From Chaetorhynchus papuensis (taxonomy: Eukaryota; Chordata; Aves; Passeriformes; Rhipiduridae), in assembly GCA_013396525.1 (NCBI GenBank), contig VWYX01000699.1, positions 310,001 to 374,000 on the forward strand: 64,000 nt of DNA, in the 5' to 3' direction. The first letter of the stretch is position 1, and each line of letters begins with the position of its first letter. Positions 43,101-52,440 of the stretch are shown piece by piece. The notes below the pieces were generated by a model, which did not search any database, was not told the DNA's origin, and saw nothing but the letters and a program-made list of their open reading frames with translations. The translations under genes and the position numbers were made by a program.

Positions 43101-44138
43101 CATTTCATATGCATGAGACAGATATGCACTTCCACTGAGACTTATACAGGAATAAGAATCTTGTTTACTCCCAACCACAGACAAGTCTGTAATTAATTTC
43201 TTTTAACTTTCATGAGACTGCCTTACACTGGGAAACAGGGTTGTGCACTATAATGCACTAGGCTAGGAGAATATTAAACAGCAACAACTCACTCCTTGCA
43301 TGACCAACTAAAGTCAACTCCGTATATGCCCTCTGCAAACTACCTGAAGTCTTATGGTTCACGGGCAAGACCAGCTTATACTGAAAAGCCATCAGCTTCC
43401 AACAAGGACAGATTGCCTTATTCACTCTTGAGTGTGACTTTAAGGCTTCCATTTCTCTACTGCTTGTCACTCAAAAGCACTTCACTGAGCCTGCTGTTTG
43501 TCTGTGCAGTCTGTGTAAGTCTGTATACACTACTTCTGTATTTTGCTCAAGCATTTACCACCTGCAGAAATAGAGTGCCCTCTAGCTCTGGCCAAACTCA
43601 AAGAGAATTTTCCTAAGGCTCTGTCTCCTTAAAGCCCAGCACTCAGAGCCACAGGAGACAGCAAGAGCACTCTGTTACCTGTACCCTTACCTGTCCTGGG
43701 GTCAAACAGCTGGTTGGCCTCCAAATCTGTGAAAGTGCTGAAGCAAATGGGGCACTTAAAAGAGGCGCGATTGGTGGAGTCCCTCTCGTCGGTCTCGATC
43801 CTGCGGCGCATGTGGTCCAGCTTGTACTTGACCACGTTCACCAGCAGGCGGTAGTTGATGAAGTAATAGTTATGGCGTGTGGTTTTGCCGTCGGGAGCTG
43901 TCTCCACCCTCATCCTGCATTTGATGAACTTGTCACCCTTGAGGGTGTTGAGGACAGCCCTCAGCTGCTTCCTGTCAAACTTCAGGAGCTCTAGCATGTC
44001 CTCCTCCTTCACGCAGGGGTTCCTGATGAGGATGTCCAGAGCCAAAGCATGCTCGATGCCATAAAAGCCACGCACCACATATTTGGCAAGGCGTTTGAGA
44101 GCTGCAGGGACCTCAGTGAGGACGTCTGGGTCAGTCAT
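3741..44138 (-). CDS. GTF2E1: General transcription factor IIE subunit 1 (TFIIE-alpha), spliced gene span
   Basis: TFIIE-alpha pairs with TFIIE-beta (GTF2E2) in the nucleus. It joins the RNA polymerase II pre-initiation complex, recruits TFIIH and stimulates its helicase and CTD-kinase activities. The CDS is join(44138-43691, 12394-12193, 7381-7134, 4171-3741) on the minus strand: 1329 nt, 442 residues plus stop (human 439). Every junction has GT/AG ends and phase is preserved. The extended winged-helix region is about residues 10-105 (starting MTDPDVLTEV). The zinc ribbon uses C129, C132, C154 and C157, the human positions. A conserved helical segment containing EPIYALLRE and ILEPEPTEIPALKQ follows. 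An Ala/Gly-rich linker begins near residue 217. The C-terminus is acidic, with SDSESETSESEEE, a glutamate run and a final MTPEEKEVYIAMGQRMFED block; human TFIIE-alpha binds the TFIIH p62 subunit through an acidic segment here. The start is the conserved MTDPD, with G at -3. Confidence 0.97.
4172..7133 (-). other. GTF2E1: GTF2E1 intron 4
   Basis: A 2962-bp intron from a gtaagaaat donor at 7133 to a tttgcag acceptor at 4172. It holds short A runs, for example near 5105-5116, and a GAAA-type microsatellite near 5596. I see no other gene or recognisable mobile element. Confidence 0.85.
7134..7381 (-). CDS. GTF2E1: GTF2E1 coding exon (linker and YEDLYTQNVV block)
   Basis: The acceptor tcctgtag ends at 7382. 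The first base C completes Ser217 with the AG of the previous exon. The exon encodes an Ala/Gly-rich linker, then the conserved GGHHREAW and PSYEDLYTQNVV blocks and RPIWLRESTVQGAY, ending in D299 plus the first base of Gly300. The donor is ATG|gtaag at 7133. The Ala/Gly linker accounts for most of the three-residue length excess over human. Confidence 0.95.
7382..12192 (-). other. GTF2E1: GTF2E1 intron 3
   Basis: A 4811-bp intron. It contains a perfect 120-bp palindrome at 12002-12121, only about 70 bases into the intron from the exon 3 donor, a T15 tract at 10115-10129, and a short cysteine-patterned frame at 8113-8166 of doubtful meaning. I recognise no exon of another gene. Confidence 0.85.
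12002..12121. repeat. Perfect 120-bp palindrome (60-bp arms, no spacer)
   Basis: Bases 12002-12061 are the exact reverse complement of 12062-12121, centred on gcagcc|ggctgc. Pairing breaks at 12001 (g) against 12122 (a). Both ends are G6/C6 runs. The structure explains why open frames on the two strands end in the same peptide. It lies in GTF2E1 intron 3, 71 bases past the exon 3 donor, and could fold into a long hairpin in the pre-mRNA. It may be a natural fold-back or a sequencing/assembly chimera. Confidence 0.95.
12193..12394 (-). CDS. GTF2E1: GTF2E1 coding exon (second half of zinc ribbon, helical region)
   Basis: The acceptor gttttag ends at 12395. GA completes Gly150, and the exon continues TFRCTFC, supplying zinc ligands C154 and C157. 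It then encodes EVEEDESAMPKKDART, ARFNEQIEPIYALLRETED and YEILEPEPTEIPALKQ, ending with AG of Ser217. The donor is AG|gtggga at 12192. The sequence is near-identical to human through this block. The frame stays open into intron 3, but the extension is intronic. Confidence 0.96.
19844..19863. repeat. 20-bp perfect A/T-rich palindrome
   Basis: atattaaacatgtttaatat is identical to its own reverse complement. Chance is a reasonable explanation in A/T-rich intronic DNA. Confidence 0.9.
23351..23389. repeat. Short hairpin: 17-bp stem, 5-nt loop
   Basis: The left arm 23351-23367 (containing aaggacatttca) pairs with 23373-23389 (containing tgaaatgtcctt) around the loop ggtca. The only imperfection is g23355 opposite t23385, a G-U wobble in plus-strand RNA. 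It lies deep in GTF2E1 intron 2. The arms are too short for a typical microRNA precursor. Confidence 0.8.
26146..26410 (-). mobile_element. CR1 LINE fragment
   Basis: The plus strand contains a run of diverged but recognisable CR1 phrases: gtctccagtgcagccccttgc, a ttgaaaccttccaagg block, a tggaggctgcacaacatctct block, ccatcacctcttgtcct and ggcaccactgtgaat. Their order matches the CR1 3' region read in reverse complement, so the copy is on the minus strand, the same strand as GTF2E1. Divergence suggests an old insertion. Sequence to about 26560 may also belong to it. Confidence 0.75.
28773..29250 (-). mobile_element. Candidate LTR of an endogenous retrovirus (ERVL-like)
   Basis: Read on the minus strand, the segment has AATAAA at 28842-28837, followed by about 60 bases ending in aaggcatca, the layout of an LTR R/U5 tail ending in CA. 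Upstream lie blocks such as ctctcatgctggttagatg and ctcgattgtcccaggccc that resemble LTRs I associate with songbird ERVL-type elements. No coding remnant was recognised, and I could not find a target-site duplication, so the 5' limit (about 29150-29250) is uncertain. Family assignment is from memory of pattern only. Confidence 0.45.
36247..36264. repeat. Poly-A tract (A18)
   Basis: An uninterrupted run of 18 A on the plus strand inside GTF2E1 intron 2. No retrocopy is recognisable beside it. Confidence 0.9.
38030..38044. repeat. Poly-T tract (T15)
   Basis: An uninterrupted run of 15 T on the plus strand inside GTF2E1 intron 2. No flanking element was identified. Confidence 0.9.
43691..44138 (-). 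CDS. GTF2E1: GTF2E1 first coding exon (winged helix, first half of zinc ribbon)
   Basis: It encodes residues 1-149 plus the first base of Gly150. The start ATG is 44138-44136 with G at -3. The region of the extended winged-helix domain is nearly identical to human and includes YGIEHALALDILIR, FDRKQLR and GDKFIKCRMRVET. FKCPIC provides zinc ligands C129 and C132, and FTDLEANQLFDPRTG leads to the donor ACAG|gtaagg at 43690. Translation past this point into the intron soon diverges from the family, confirming the splice site. Confidence 0.97.
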
Positions 44139-44168
44139 AGCAGGTTCAGATCTTGAGCTTCATGTATA
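44139..44168 (-). other. GTF2E1: GTF2E1 5' UTR portion in exon 2
   Basis: A strong acceptor (ttttccttgcag) ends at 44169, leaving 30 bases of untranslated sequence before the conserved start codon. This shows that an upstream non-coding exon exists, predicted in the CpG island near 52.04 kb. The 30 bases contain a complete five-codon uORF. Confidence 0.75.
44146..44163 (-). promoter_or_regulatory. Upstream ORF of five codons before GTF2E1
   Basis: ATG AAG CTC AAG ATC TGA (MKLKI, stop) begins five bases inside the exon and ends seven bases before the main start codon. Its context is weak (T at -3, A at +4), so most ribosomes would probably scan past it. It could modestly tune GTF2E1 translation. 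Confidence 0.6.
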
Positions 44169-47100
44169 CTGCAAGGAAAAAAGGCAGATGAATTCTTAAC
44201 TAGTCTTCTAGTCCTCCAGAGTTTTTATTTATCTTACTTAGGGGTAAGGAAAGGATCGGGTGTTTTCCATTTCCCTTTCCCAAGCCCTGTACTGTCTCCT
44301 CAGGTGTCAATAATGCTACAGAAATAGAAATAGGAAATGGTACCTCTCACTCAAAACAAAATTATATAAAACTTTTTAAAAAGCACACAAGAATTTGGTA
44401 CCAAAACATACAGCAGATTTCATTTCTATTGTCACAGCCAACACAGCTAGACTAAGAAAGCTGTCTTGAAGCTGAGCTCCAGAAGACAGCTTTGGCACAA
44501 CTGAGACTTGTAAATTGGGAAAAGAAGACAATGGCTACAGCAAGAAAGGCCCTAAGACAGGCCAAGAGTGGAGTCTTATGGCCTCAGCTGACATCACTTG
44601 ATCCCATTGTAAGCAGCCTGGCCTGGTTCAACACCTCAGCCATCCCTGGGCAGAGATGCAGTATGAGGACAGCTTGCACTCAAGCAAAAGCTCCCAGCTG
44701 CACCATGAGAACAGATACTTTCTGATAAACAGACCTCAGTCAACTCTCTGCAGCATGAAAAACATCAGCACTACAACTCCTGCACCACAAACTGCTTCAG
44801 CCTTGTTCTTGCATGAGCAAATAGGTCCTTACAAAGGACTGAGCCTTCATTTAAAGTCCAACATTCAGATCTTAAAAGCTCATGAATAATATAGCATAAT
44901 AAATGAAGCAAAAATCAAGACATATCAAACATGAAGTGATGATGTGTTTAAAAAAGAAGAAAGTATTCTATGAGGTATCCTTTGAGTTACTTATCACCAT
45001 TTACCAGGCTGTCTGTGACAAGACAGTCATTTCTAAGTACTGTATTTTCACTTCACTTTCCTTCACCTTAACATCAAATGGCACAAATGATCACGACTAT
45101 TACAAGTTTCTGTGACATACATGGCAACATACATAGGATCACATGCAAGGAATCCCTCACATTCCCACCCCTGCCAGATTTAGCTCACAGACAACAGCAG
45201 TGACTCAAGAACAAAGAATTAGAGGTGCTTTTGAAACACCCATTCAGAAGGTTGTACTTCCATGTAACATCAAATAAGACTCTGGATTATCTTTTTCAGT
45301 TTGAGTTTTCTATGCTAGTTTAGGACATGAGTAACCATTTCTTAAGCAAAAGGTTCCTTCCACTAAAGAAAACCCCTCACACTCTAATTTCCATTTTTTT
45401 ATCATTGCTACTCAATTTTTATCTGTGAATAATTTAATAAATTGCAGAACTCTGTCAGTCTCAATTTTCACTTCCATTACATGTTGCACACACTAGATAT
45501 AGATCTCTCCAGTATTCAAGCCTATCAAATAAAGGAAAGCAGAAAGGGACAGCAGAAGAAAGGATCTGGATGAGCATCCTGTTTTTTCCATCACTATCAT
45601 AAAACCTGTGATAGGCCCTTTGGCAAACACCATTACACAACTTTTCTACGCTCCCCACACTAAGACATCCCCCTGAGATCACCAACTCTGTGTATAACCA
45701 AGCAGGTGCTGACTCACTTCCATCAGCTAAGACTTCTCAAAATTCTGTGATCATTTATCCCAGCAGCCTGGATTTCTTTTTCTTATGAAAAACAGTGCCC
45801 TTTCAGAAAAGTGTAACATTACCCACTGAAGCTTTACTCCTCTTCCACCCCTACCCTCTTCTGCCACAGAGGAGGGATGTTCCTCTCAATGGTTATGGCC
45901 AGTGCAACTGCAAAGCAATTAGGCTGTGGAATGTGAAGCTTCACAGTAAGTAAATTAAGATGATCCTGTCTTTTCTGCCTGTTGGATAAGAAAATAAAAC
46001 ACCTTTGTGTTTTTCTTCTAAAACACTTCCCTGCTTAAGCTTTTCTTTTCCTCTAACTTAGGACCAAATGGTATTCACAGTGCTCAGGCTGAAATTAACA
46101 ACATTTGTTGACTGCTGGGATGCAGGCTGAGAATAGCTTACAAAAAACAATGCCTGGATGTCCAGCTACAGCTTCCCTTTAAGGAAATTCAATTAAAACA
46201 TGTCTATCACACCACGAATTAACCATGAAACAAGTACTTCTACAGTCAGTCAGCCTTCTCTTGCATGCCAGATACACAGTGATTTATCTCACACAAAGGA
46301 GAGCTTTATAGAGCTTTTCATTGAAGGTAGAAGTGTTAGCAATAAAGGATGCCCCCATCAAGAATTAGCCATGCAGTATTTTGGAACCTCTAAGTCAGAC
46401 CGAATCTAAATACTGTCACAGGATATTGTCCTTAAAGATCAACTTCATTCTCTTGGTATTTTTTCAGTCTTTCAGTCACTTAAAGGTAAATCTTGGTTTT
46501 GACTGTATCTGTCAGCAACATACTGACATTATAAAACAATGTCAATGCAGAAGCTGGAGGGAAGCCTTGATTTATTCAAATTGATTAAATCTTATTCAGA
46601 GTTAAAGCACAGTAAAGAATGAATGTAAAGATCAATTTTAAATAAAACCTGGCACCCCAAGAGATTTAAAAAGTAAAATTTTTAAAGTCAAAAGCTTTTT
46701 AAGTGCTGATCTGAAGAGCAGACAACCCTCTCTCCTCAACAATCCACTTTCCCTAAAACTTCCTTGCAGAAAAACTTGATGATGCAACTTGCATGGGGCA
46801 CAGTGACCTTCAGAACATCAGTTGAAATAAAAAAAAAGGAGAAAAGTGCTTTCAAATAAGCACATCTCACTCTGGATACCTCATCTGAGAGCTGAGGGAA
46901 AGCACTCTCTCTGCATTGATAAGACAGACTGCAGATTTCCACAGACACTTCCAAAACAGGTTTAAAGAACAATTTCCAGAATAATGCACTCAAACAGTTT
47001 AAACAGAGGTGGCCAATAAATAAAACCAACTCTGAGAGTTTTCAGCAACAGTCAGAGATTTAATAATATTTCTTAGTGTCAATCACTAGAAAATATTCTT

Positions 47101-49535
47101 TTTCATCTAGTGGGACTAGGAGTTTTAACACAATTTCTTCTCCTCTGCTGGAGATTTTGAGTGATATCCAAATCTTTTAGTCCTCAGGTAACAGAGGGCA
47201 TCTTGACTGTGATACTGGTTTTCTTCCACATGGGGATATATGGAAATACATCCTGAAAATACCAGAAACCATTCCTTCCTGTTATCCTCTACTTCAAAAT
47301 GTGGATTAACACAAGTCAGGTTCTAAATCCTGCAGAAGGCAGCCTTTGGGTGAAACAAACAACTGACTAGTGCCATCTTTGAGGGGAAAAAAAAAACCAA
47401 AGCAAGTGCATACCACTGCCAGATCTCACCAGGCCAAGCTGATGTCTAGCCCATGAAGAATCCAAGGCTTTTAATCCCTAAACTGCAAATTCTTACCATC
47501 TTTCACCAGGCAAAAAGGACACTGATACAGCTCACAAAATTCAAAACCAGGGGACTGTACCGTTGCATCCTTGAGCAATGATTTCACCTTCCCCTGAAGC
47601 AGTAAGTCAAGCCTGAATTAATTACACGTGCAAAGAAATATGATAACACCTTTTAACAAGGTTTTAATGCACGTGCATGTGTTTCATAATAATGTCTGAA
47701 CTGACCTTAATAATTTATGAACATCAAGGAACATTTTCGGGGAAAAAAAAAAACTATGGCCAAGATACTCAGCTATGCCAGTAAGCACCTACACCATCAA
47801 TAATAAGGCACACTGGACAGAATAATATTCAGAAACAGCCAAAAGAAAAACTTCCAAATTTAAACATGGATTTTATTAAAAGAGACAGCTGTTGGGGAAT
47901 TGCTCTGGGTAATTACATTAATACGATTCAGTATTATGGGTACAGGAGGAAAGCAGACCTGTCTGTGTTAACACAGTAGGACAGCAAACCTAAATACACA
48001 TCTGCTGGGTTTTTTAAATTGCTGTAATTGAAAGAATTAATATTGATGTGTCTATAAAAGGCAACACTGAAAAAAGAGACTTACAGTTACACAACACAAT
48101 CAGATATGTTGGGTGAAGAAAATCAGGCTAACTTCTGCAAGATTGTACCTCAGGTTGAGTAAAATGTATGAGGCCTTCAGCATAACCAGAGATGCCAGAA
48201 AGGAAATCAGGACGAAAACAAGTGACTGCAAAAAAAAACCATTCAGTATGATGGGATCAAAGACCACAGAGAAGCCAGAAATTCAACTGAGCAAACACCT
48301 CCACTTTCAGGATTTTTCTGATGCAACATCAAAACAACTGAACTGTTCTTCTCCACATACAACAATTTCAAGAGTTTTCAATTTCAATGAACTCTAACAG
48401 GAATTGTGCTAATGAAGTTAGACCTGATTTTCTTCCTGATTTTCTTGACTAAAACTGAAACAAAAAGTGCTAGAAGGGTTATAACCTAGAAGCCACAATG
48501 TAGAGGAAACTGGTACTAGAAAATATGAAAACCTACCAGCCAGTGAATTAATATGAATTTTTATCCAATACTGCAAATACAGATTATCCTGTTTCAACAT
48601 ATAACTTTTGAGACTTTTATTAATTTTACTCAGAAAATGTAATGGTCTCACTATTCATATATTTGACAAAGGATCTTTAAAAGCAGAATCTTAAAAAAGG
48701 AAGCAGACTGCTTTTCGGACTCTTATGGATACACAAACCCTTTATAATACCCCAGATCTCTTTTGGAGGAAAACTTGGAGTTGCAGGTTTGGCTGTGAAC
48801 CTGATCTATCAGACACACTGTTAACACTTGCACAGGTGCTTCCTATTTTTCTCCACATTTATATAGTTAGTGCTGTTTTTCACTAAATCTTTAAAACAAG
48901 CTTTTGCTGATTTGCTTGGAAAATGTTTCTGCAAGCTTCTGACACAAGATTTTTAAGAAAGAAAAAAAAAGTTACTTGCTTACACCACTGACAGAGTTTC
49001 TTGAGGTAAAATCAGGTTAAGAGAATCCCCTCACCTGTAAATGTGGCAGGTACAACACACTTCCTGGAGCCAGTGCATGCCATATCCTGCTCCAGCTGTC
49101 ACTTACAAACACCAGATCCCAGTTTTGTAGTCTCTCACTCTAACCAGATTTAAAATTCTATCTTTCAGAAGATGATGAGGTTAAGCTAAGAGAAGCAATT
49201 CTGAATCTTCCTGAGAACAGGGAGGGAAGGCATACATTTCAGAACTACAGTGGGAAAACATGCCATCAAGATTTTCAATGTCTGTACCTCAGACACTACT
49301 CATCCTTTCCAGAAAAGGGCACAGAATCTTCCACTTTCAAGTCTTGTTTTTACTTGCTTCTCTCTGTAGTGAGCCCAAAACTGCCTTTATCCCACACCAG
49401 TTGCAAAGCCAAAGTCTTCTGGCATTTTATCAAGAGCTGAGTTTCATTCCCTGGAGAGTTCAAGAACACTGCTGCTCAACCTTCCTTCTGCACTACATCT
49501 TGTAGAAAAATAGTGTATTTTCACTGCAAGAGCTG

Positions 49536-49679
49536 CCTTGAAATACTAGGGCAGAAAAGAACAACCTGCTTTCATTGAAATCCCATCTTCTTGTTGGCTT
49601 TCCATAACCTTGAAATACTAGGGCAGAAAAGAACAACCTGCTTTCATTGAAATCCCATCTTCTTGTTGGCTTTCCATAA
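49536..49679. repeat. Exact 72-bp tandem duplication (two copies)
   Basis: Unit 49536-49607 (starting ccttgaaatactagg, ending ctttccataa) is repeated without a mismatch at 49608-49679. The flanks differ on both sides, so exactly two copies are present. Complete identity implies a very recent duplication, a length polymorphism, or an assembly error. It lies within GTF2E1 intron 1. Confidence 0.97.
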
Positions 49680-51057
49680 ACTGAAACCAGGAGGCCACAG
49701 ATATCAAAGGGTTTTTCTTCACTCAGGATGAAAAGTTGTGCTGCAGCTGCACACAGAAAGGCTGAGGGGCCTGGCTGAAATGAGGGCGTTTTCTCCTAAT
49801 TTCACAAGTGAAAATACATGGAGCCAGATGTAATAAAGCCACAAGGTCTGACCACACCAGGCAGAAATTGAACAATGCAGGCTCAGGATGTAATTCTCAA
49901 TCACTTTTAAAATCTTAACCCAGCATAAACAATAGCAAGGTGTCAGGAAATTCAAGGACCACCTGTGTGCATGTATACAAATGGATGAAATTTCCTGTTG
50001 CAGCTTAAGTCAAATGACACCTTCCCTCCCATAAGGAAGTCTTTATTTTCCTTCCTTGCCTCTAGACAAAAGCCCCACCCTTCTGTCCTAATTCTGACAG
50101 TTCACTGTTCACGTAGCAATGTGAATCAAGTTGATAAGAAGTGAAAAACTAACATGCCAAAATAAAAAAGTGGGATATTTCAGAGAGGGCAAAGGGGAAA
50201 AGTTCAAGAATTGAATCATTCATGTTAGCAGACTAGAGCCAACACAAAACAGAGAAAAGAATGCATGGCTAAGGATGTAGATGAGTGAGCTTTCCCCACA
50301 TGGTGGCAAAACTGACTCAACTGTAATGTGAAGCCATTGGAAGATTTTAACTATGGACACCAGAACCTCTTACAGTTTACACTCTGATCTGAACACACCA
50401 GGAGAATATGTTATTTTGGAGATGTGTAAGCATTGGCCCTCACAAAATGCAGTTGTAAGGCTTTGGGAGTTCGTCCAAAGGGAAGAAAGTACAATCATTT
50501 CTCTCACATATCGAGCCTAAGAAGTCATGATTACACCAAAGCACAGTGGGCTTAACCCCAGCATTCCTTTCTAGGTTTCTGACAGTAAAAAAGCAGTAAT
50601 TGCTTTTCACATTATGGATGCAATAAAACCTGGGACACCACACTTTTCATCATGATAAAAGATGTAATATTGCCTTTTGGGAATTGCAGAAAGACAACAA
50701 AAAACTACGGAAGAATTGGATTCAGTATAGTTTTAGTGCATCAGAGTGCAAGCAAGTGTGTACCTACTTTGGAAAAAAGCAATAAAGAAACAAAGAAACT
50801 AAGTAACAAGACACCAGATTAGCTTTAATTAACATAGTTTCTTGTTTAGAAGAATCCCCTGGAGCACGGGTGAGAAAGTGAGCTGTATGCCACAGAAGTG
50901 GAAGGCTGGAATGCAGTTCCCACCAAGCCTCATTCCTGCCAGAAAGACACGTGCTCCTCTCCCAGGCACATGGCTCTGCCCTCACTCACGCCAGCTCTGG
51001 CACTCACAACACCCTCCCATGCACCAAACTGACCACTTAACAGTAGAAAAACACGTC

Positions 51058-51076
51058 TTTTTTTTTTTTTTTTTTT
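51058..51076. repeat. Poly-T tract (T19)
   Basis: An uninterrupted run of 19 T on the plus strand about 1 kb from the bidirectional promoter, within GTF2E1 intron 1. Confidence 0.9.
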
Positions 51077-51815
51077 CCCTCCCCTTTTTTGCTACGTTTT
51101 TCAGCAGTCTAATGAGCTGGTGGATTATTCTGACAAAAAACAGAACCAGCAGGTAAGAGAGAATGCCACTATACTGGAAAAGATGAAAGAAAAATCTCCA
51201 CCTTTTGTGGATGAAAAATATCAAGTCACCTCTACACTTCATGAAAATGCACCTTAGCTGTGCATGGCTGAACACCCTTTTCAGAATGCTGATCTTCCTT
51301 GTTCGTTCTGAGCTGCTCGGAATGGCACAAGCCTGACAGGATCCATTTAACAACAGCTGGGTGCCACTACGAGACGTGTTGTTCTCCTGCTTCTCAGGGA
51401 ACCAGCACGTTCCTGAGGCCAGAAGAAAAGTAGTACACAAAAGAAAGAAACAAACAAACAAAAAAAAACCCCACAAAACAACCAAAAGGAAAAAGCCCCA
51501 CAAACCTCACCTTGCTGACCTGGCAAACTGAATGGCTACACCGCTGGCTGGCTCAAACCGGGCAAACAGGACTGAGCTCGCTTTGCCAGTCAGCTGCTCC
51601 TCAGATGCCCATAACCCTGCATCTCCCCTCAAATGACAAACTGCACAGACCTCCTGGACTACAACAGCAGTCTAAGCTTTAACGCCGGTCAGAGTGGAGA
51701 ATCCCTATGCCGTCTGCACAGCTTCCCATTCCCTACGCACTTCTGTGTGTTGAGGTTTAAACATCGAACTGTGTAGATTTCTGTACGACAAGATGAGGTC
51801 AGCAGCACCTCTTTG

Positions 51816-51832
51816 AAAAAAAAAAAAAAAAA
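51816..51832. repeat. Poly-A tract (A17) at the CpG-island edge
   Basis: A run of 17 A on the plus strand lying just before the GC-rich promoter region begins near 51.89 kb. Such tracts can disfavour nucleosomes, but no function is shown here. Confidence 0.9.
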
Positions 51833-52038
51833 GACAAAACAAAACAAAGAAGAAGCCTCAACAAACACCGCAGGAGAAACGGCAGACGGTGGGAAGGAGC
51901 CAAGGCATGGAAGGGGCCCAGCCGGGCACAACGTGCGGAGAGCACGGGCCCCGCGGGCCGCTCTGCGGCACCCAAGCGCCGGGCCGGGGGCCTCCGCGGG
52001 CCGCAGGCACCACCCCGCTCCCCGGGGCCGGCACTGAC

Positions 52039-52135
52039 CTGGCGCCGCTTCCAGCTCTTCCCGGCTCCGGGCGGCGCTTCCAGCGGCTCCGCCACCCGCG
52101 TCACCGCCGCGCGCGCCTCTGCCGTCAGTGGCGCC
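52039..52135 (-). other. GTF2E1: GTF2E1 non-coding exon 1 (predicted)
   Basis: A good minus-strand donor, GCGCCAG|gtcagt, ends at 52039 inside the CpG island. The upstream GC-rich sequence has no ATG and would splice directly to the 5' UTR piece at 44168. It lies at a sensible distance below the CCAAT boxes at 52215 and 52267. The 5' end is a guess. Confidence 0.5.
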
Positions 52136-52390
52136 GGCGGCGCCTGCGCGGCACCGCCCCCTCCCTTCCCGCGCCCCGCGCGCCGCTCGGCGGGGCGAGC
52201 GACAGGGAAGCGAGCCAATCGCCTGCGCGTACCGTCCATCGCCTTCCCGCCCCCACGAGAGATAAACCAATCAGAAGTGAGAACCTCCCTGGCCGCTGGA
52301 GCAGGCAGCCAATAGGCTGAGAGAAGCCGCAGGAACGCGCGCCGCGATTGGCGGGCGCCCTGGTGGCCGGGCGTTGTTGCTAGGCGGGGT

Positions 52391-52402
52391 AAAGATGGCG
52401 GC
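52391..52402 (+). promoter_or_regulatory. RABL3: TISU / YY1-type element over the RABL3 start codon
   Basis: AAAGATGGCGGC matches 11 of 12 positions of the TISU consensus SAASATGGCGGC and the YY1 core AAnATGGCGGC, with the element's ATG being the RABL3 start codon. In known TISU genes this element directs both transcription and accurate initiation on very short 5' UTRs. It suggests RABL3 transcription starts only some 10-30 bases upstream. Confidence 0.75.
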
Positions 52403-52440
52403 TCTGGACAGGGTCAAGGTGCTGGTGCTGGGCGACTCCG
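52395..52440 (+). CDS. RABL3: RABL3 coding exon 1
   Basis: It encodes residues 1-15 (MAALDRVKVLVLGDS) and the first base of Gly16, so the P-loop is split by intron 1. The donor is CCG|gtgagt at 52441. The start codon lies in the TISU-like element. Confidence 0.95.

Larger units (their letters stand above)
12395..43690 (-). other. GTF2E1: GTF2E1 intron 2 (31.3 kb)
   Basis: A 31,296-bp intron between the exon 2 donor (ACAG|gtaagg at 43690) and the exon 3 acceptor. Recognisable contents are a CR1 fragment near 26146-26410, an LTR-like segment near 28773-29250, a 17-bp-stem hairpin at 23351-23389, a 20-bp palindrome at 19844-19863 and homopolymer runs (A13 at 26789-26801, A18 at 36247-36264, T15 at 38030-38044). 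The many 60-150-residue open frames have no recognisable homology or splice logic. I see no nested gene. Confidence 0.8.
44169..52038 (-). other. GTF2E1: GTF2E1 intron 1 (predicted)
   Basis: About 7.87 kb between the predicted non-coding exon 1 donor (CAG|gtcagt at 52038) and the exon 2 acceptor. It carries an exact 72-bp tandem duplication (49536-49679), T19 at 51058-51076, an A-rich patch with AAAC/GAAA units near 51425-51480, and A17 at 51816-51832. The right end enters the CpG island. Long open frames near 51.0-52.3 kb have no recognisable homology. Confidence 0.65.

Noticed and set aside
50982..51503. 173-residue minus-strand open frame.
   Set aside because: It contains phenylalanine and lysine runs produced by the local A/T tracts, and has no recognisable homology or splice support.
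51689..52320. Long open frames on both strands across the promoter (193 residues minus, 143 residues plus).
   Set aside because: They are Arg/Ala/Pro/Gly-rich translations of a CpG island, where stop codons are scarce. They overlap the predicted non-coding GTF2E1 exon and show no domain.
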